This document shows positions 55,770 through 61,700 of a DNA stretch of 64,000 bases, in pieces. Every line of letters starts with the position of its first letter. The first letter of the stretch is position 1. The notes under the pieces are model-generated. The model made no database searches. It was not told the origin of the DNA and saw nothing but the letters and a program-made list of their open reading frames with translations. This DNA is from Strongylocentrotus droebachiensis. Taxonomy: Eukaryota > Echinodermata > Echinoidea > Camarodonta > Strongylocentrotidae. The DNA lies in assembly GCA_035222895.1 (NCBI GenBank), contig JAVYIG010004940.1, positions 1 to 64,000 of the forward strand. The letters run 5' to 3'. A program made the translations under genes and the position numbers.

Positions 55770-58700
55770 AGACAGGGAGAGAGACTGAGAGGGAGACAGA
55801 GAGAGAAAGAGAGAGAGACAGAGACAGGGAGAGAGACCAAGAGAGAGACAGGGACCAGAGGGTTGAGGTATATTGGGCCATCTGGAGAATTATTAATTAA
55901 CAATGAACCACCCGATCACACCATATTTGTTATAATTCCATACATGGTCATGAAAAGGTATAATTGTAATTGCTCATGATAAAGTCAATTTCATTTTCAT
56001 GTTTTACAATCATTCCATTTGCACTGATGCATTTGCCATATCCTTTCCACCTTCACTTACTTTGCATTCATACAGGAGTTCTCAGATTCAGATGAAGAGG
56101 AACAGGTATGTATACCAACTCGCTTTCCCATATCAATAATACATGTATCAGCCGGCAATCTTAAAATATTTTCCTGTGATGGTAAAAAGCCATTATCAGG
56201 AGAATTCGTACTATATTTATTAAAAATGATTTTTATTTTATATCACAAAATAATAATTAGACCAATTCATATAGCGCAGCTACTAGACAAAAGAAAAGAA
56301 AAAGATCCTGCTAACACCCTTTTTTGCTGGACAGACAGCAGTAGTAGAGTAACATAACTTTTTTTAGGGAGGGGGTGGGGGGGGGGGATGGATTAGCAAT
56401 GGGAGAGTTTATGTTGTAGGACTTTTTCACTTCTACATGCAGACCTACCGGTATACCCTTTACAATGATCAGTAGCTCCTATGTAGCTTCTAATGTAGCT
56501 CCTATCTTTTTTCTGAATTGGGTCAGTAAATAAAAAGAAATATATATATATATATATTAAAATATCTTTAGGTAAAATGGGCAGTGATATACATGTACAA
56601 AAGTGTCTCACATTTCATAAAAAATGATTGAGGAGGTGTAATTAATACATTATGTTGTAGATTTATTGTATAAAGTTTTATAAACAAAGATAATATCATG
56701 ATTTACATTTAATGAGACTGAAAATATTAATTTTGATAATGTATCACAAAGCAAGTCAATTCCTAAATAATTTATAATAATTTAGTGTATATGTTGCATG
56801 CTTTAAAAGATATTTGGTAATGTTTTATGTAGTGTATGTTTTTTGTTTCAATATATCTTTTAGAGATCCTGCATAAACTTAATTTACCATTATCGAAATG
56901 CATGCATTTCTACAGCAATTGCGAATTACGAAAACTCCAAATATATATACATTTTTTTCATTTGGTGTATTACCTTAAAATGGGAAGATTTTTAAAAGAT
57001 GAAAGGGAAATAATGCTATGTTACTGAAAAACAGTCCTTAATATTTTTTTTTAACTTTCAATTTGTAATCTGTAAGATGTTTTGAAATTTTGAGAGATAG
57101 AATATAAAATGATAAAATTCCTGCAAATTTCACCTTGTGTACTGTTTTGGGTGCACATTTGATATGCTGTTTTCTTAGGGTTGCATTTTGATTGAATACT
57201 GACTTTAAACTTCTAATCTTTGAAAACAAGAAAGAACTTCTGTAATTTTATGTTGTTGTGTACAATAGATAAATAAATATAGTTACATGTGTATTTGTAT
57301 TGTAATTAAAACCAAATAATATAGATCAATTATAATAGAATTTCCTTGCCTGTTGATAGCGACTCACTATGTAGTGCTTTCGTTGTGATGTTAGTCTCGT
57401 CAAACTCAAATAGTTTTGTTTATTCCAGTTTGAAGTTGTATAAATCAAGTGTACATGTATAATCCTGAGTTTTTGTTGTGAAAAGGTATGGTATCCAGTC
57501 AGAAATTGTCTTAGAAATAGATAAATGTACTAGGTAAATGTAGCTCTATACAGCACTCCTCTGGCACTCATGCATACATTGTATGACCCAAGTTTCTTTT
57601 TATTGTAGTTTTAAACTTGTGTTTTCCATAGCCATTGTTGCCATTTTCCACCTCACCACACAGTAGATGTTACATAACGGTATCTTAACCCATCACGCAA
57701 TAGTCATTTTTGAAACTTTTCTGCACTTCATCTAACATTCACATTATCATCAGTGTTTGTCACTTATTTTACACCATAAATATAATCAATTTACACGTTA
57801 GTGTTTATCAGTGGCACGTGTTTCATGTACATCATTGCAATCATTTTGGCATGTTTCAGTATTCGATGTCAAACTTGAAAACTTCACTTTTGTTTGGAAG
57901 CATTTGCACATTTTGAATTAAAAAAAACACAAATAACAAATCATATCATCTTTGTCATTTTGTCTCTGACATTTCACTGCATTCATTTCATTGGATAAAC
58001 AATTTGCATAATTACTTGGTGAGTTGAAAAGTTCGGTATTATAAGAGAAGGTTCCCAATTTTATCTGCCTAATCTAGAATTGTGCAAGAATACTCAGTGA
58101 TTTCGCCCATAATATCGTTATTCATGCATATATATATCTGTAAAGCTTCCTCCTATGTGAAGTTTGTTAAACAAGTCCAGGTAAAACCTTGATGAAAAGA
58201 TGACCCCCCCCCCCCCCTCTTACCCTACTTAGTATAGTTAAAATAAAATACTCTAAAAGTAGTCGGAAAAAAGTGGAAAAACAGCATAGATAAAAAAAAA
58301 AATTAAAACCATTTTCAACTCTGAATATATTTTTCATCTTTCTTAGCCTAATAATATGTCTTTCTTGTATTTTCCAAAAAATAACAGAAAAATAGTCTAG
58401 TTTTCTAGGAAATACTGTAAAATGATAAAAACATATAGATAAGATAGCCACCCCCCCCTTCCCATTACAAAATTGCAAGGGTAATTACGTGTGCAATATA
58501 AATTCTAGTATTTTGGTAGAAAAGCAAATGAAAAAAAAAGAGGACTTGAAAATAACTAATTTGCTTCATTCATATGTATTAGGTTCTTACATGTAAGTCA
58601 TACTTTAATACGTCAATTGTTGGCCATTTACAGCTTGTAAAGTTTATAGATGTTACATACATTTTTGTGATATGCAAAGTTATCATCATCATAATTAATT

Positions 58701-61700
58701 TCTACTTTCAACTTCACTTTTAATAATTCATTCCATCGCAATAACAGACTTTGAAGTAAAGATCAATTTCATCTTACCGCTCAAAGCACTTTCCCTTTTC
58801 AATGGATTTAACTTAAATACATCACTATGAGCGCACGCTCTCCACACGTCTTGAGAGCATTCCAGCCAGTCACCATTTTCCAAGCAGAACCACCCCTTCC
58901 ATATTTTGTATGCAGCAGATACTGCTGATACAACCTCAATTAATCGATTCTTTTCACATTGTATAAACATGCAAATAACATTATTGAAGGACACTTGCAA
59001 CTCTCTTCTCTTAAATTCTACAGCCTCTTTCCCTGCATCATCAATTCAGCTAAGAAGTTACGTACAAATGCCTCCATCCTAACCATTACTTGAACACTGT
59101 ATTTCACGTCGTGTAGCATTTACCATTTCATTAAAAAAATTCACAATCTCACAATCACGTTCCACATTCCAAAGTAGATGTACATTTCTGAACAAAATGC
59201 CCTCAATACATAGTTACAATGTACATGAGTGCCGCCCCTTTCCTGTACTAAACAGCTTTTATCCCCTTCCTACTACCTGTAACTGAAAGTGATCCTTCTG
59301 ATTCATTAAAGTGTTGATCTCTATACACAGGCTCCTTCGCTTCCTCCTGAACTCCCTGTTGATGAAATCAAGCTGGAGCCATCGGTCTCAGCTGCACCCA
59401 GCGAGGATTACTCCGAGATAACAGACTTCACAGAGGTGAGTGGAAGCGGGAATGAGAAATGATCTAGAGACCATGTCTTGTACAACTTCCGACCCCCTCC
59501 TCCTGGATAATGCCCCCCCCCCCTCTCGGATAATGCAGTCCCCCTCAACAGGACATCTACCCCCTAGGACACCTCTTTAGGACACCACCATCCTAAGATC
59601 AAATACCTAGCTGTGTTATGCCTTGTATTCCTTTCAAGGGGTAATGGTCAAGTGATGTTCCAGTCGTCCAGTTGTAGGTAGGATGGGAGTACTATGTGTC
59701 TGTTTAAAGCCTATCTGCACTAGTTTGGCCAGGAGGGATTAGACCTCCCTGCATGGTCACTGACAGGTGGTTATCTCTCAATAAACATAAGAAAGGGGAC
59801 CATGGGGGACCAAAGGTCAGCGCTTAGGCATTGTTTGCTACATAGAGGGCGCAAGTAGCTATTTTAGTGCGATGGGCCTTTAAAGGATAGAAGGGTTGAT
59901 GTCTTTGAATGTATACTTTTTTAAAGACAAATACAGAGTACATGACCTGCTTTCTAACCAATCATTGATCAATATTCATGAAATATGTCTACTAGCTAAC
60001 ACCATATCTTTGTCTTCTAACATCTCATATCCTGAAGGATTCAACGAACGAAGGACCAAACAGCATCTCTCGATCCCAAGCCAAAGCTTTCAAGAGAGCT
60101 GCCGAGGCTGAGAAGAGGAAAGCAGCGGTGGAGAAGAAGAGAAGAGACAGGGACGAGGCGAAGAAGAGAGCTCAAGGGGAAGCGGAGAGAGCGGAGAGGA
60201 TCAAGCAGGAGTATGAAGATGAGAAGAAGAGAAAGGAGGCAGAAGCATTGTAAGAAGTGATGGAGTTATGTTGCTGTAGAATAATAGTCTACCCTACGGG
60301 GCGTTTCACAAAACTTGTCATCAGTGACAAATGACAGTTGTTGTTATAAGCTACTGAAATCCTCGCTTTTGATTGGTTATCACCAGATTTGTCACTGATT
60401 TTTGGCATTTGTCATTGAAAAAAGTTTTTTGAAACGCCCCCCATAATTGCACTTTACCATTATGTGATGCACATTTAAAGACACAATGTATTCAGCTCTG
60501 AAGCTTGAGTCTGTTTCACACACAAAAAATGGTTGTCATTGCTTTTAATGAAATTGAATTGTTACCAAGGGGTCCAAGTCTGAAGTATAAATGTAAGCTA
60601 CTGGTACATGTAGTGCATAAGGCCAGGACAAAGTGGGATTAGTCTATGTAATCAAAACTCTCTTGCAAATACAGTTACATTTAGAAGTAGGATATAAATC
60701 AATCAAATCCTATTGAGATTTTAACTAATTGACATGGAGGGACATTTTATGATTATATTTCTGGAACGAGAAATGTATTATTTCCCCATTTTACAATCAA
60801 ATGCTTATTATGTTTTGCCTGGTTTTCTAGGGAGAGGGCAGCGAGGGCAGTAGAGGAGCGAGAGAAGCTGGCCAATCAGGAGGAGGAACGTAAGAGACAA
60901 GCCGCTCTGGCAGCGGAGAGGGAACGCAGACAACAGGCCGAGTACAAACGCAAGATGGAGGATATGGCTCGCAAGAAGCGTGAAGAAGATATGAAAAGAA
61001 AAGGTACGTGTAGATTTCATGTCAAATAAAAAAAACGTCTCTCTGATATTTGTATTCACAAGATACTTGACATTTTAAATCCTGACTGGGGAAAATAGAT
61101 ATGCTCTGTATACATACATGTGACGTTATATACGTATATGTGACTTTATTTACATATATATGTGACTTATATGTATGTATATGTCACTTTATATATCACA
61201 ACATGAAAATCTGTAAATATATGCAGTAAAACATACAGTACATCTTATTGACTGTATTATCTGTCAATTTGTCCTCTACTTTCAATTTTTATGCCTCCGC
61301 CACCGAAGGTGGTGCCGGAGGCATCATGTTTTCGGGTTGTCCGTCCGTACGTCCGTATATATACGTCCGTCCCGTTTGACCGTTATCACAATATCTCAAG
61401 AACCATTTAAGATTTAAACTTAAGACTCGGGAATAGTATTTATCACCATAGGAAGACGATCTGATTAGATTTTGGAGTACGTAGGTCAAAGGTCACAGGT
61501 CACAGAGGTCAACTTATGAAATTCCTTGTATTGAGTTTGTTAGCGCGATATCTCAAGAACCATTTGAGATTTAAACTTCAAACTTAAGGATAGTATGTAT
61601 CACCATAGGAAGACGATCTGATTAGATTTTGGAGCACGTATGTCAAAGGTCAAGGGTCACAGAGGTCAACTTATGAAATTCCATACATTGAGATTGTTAT

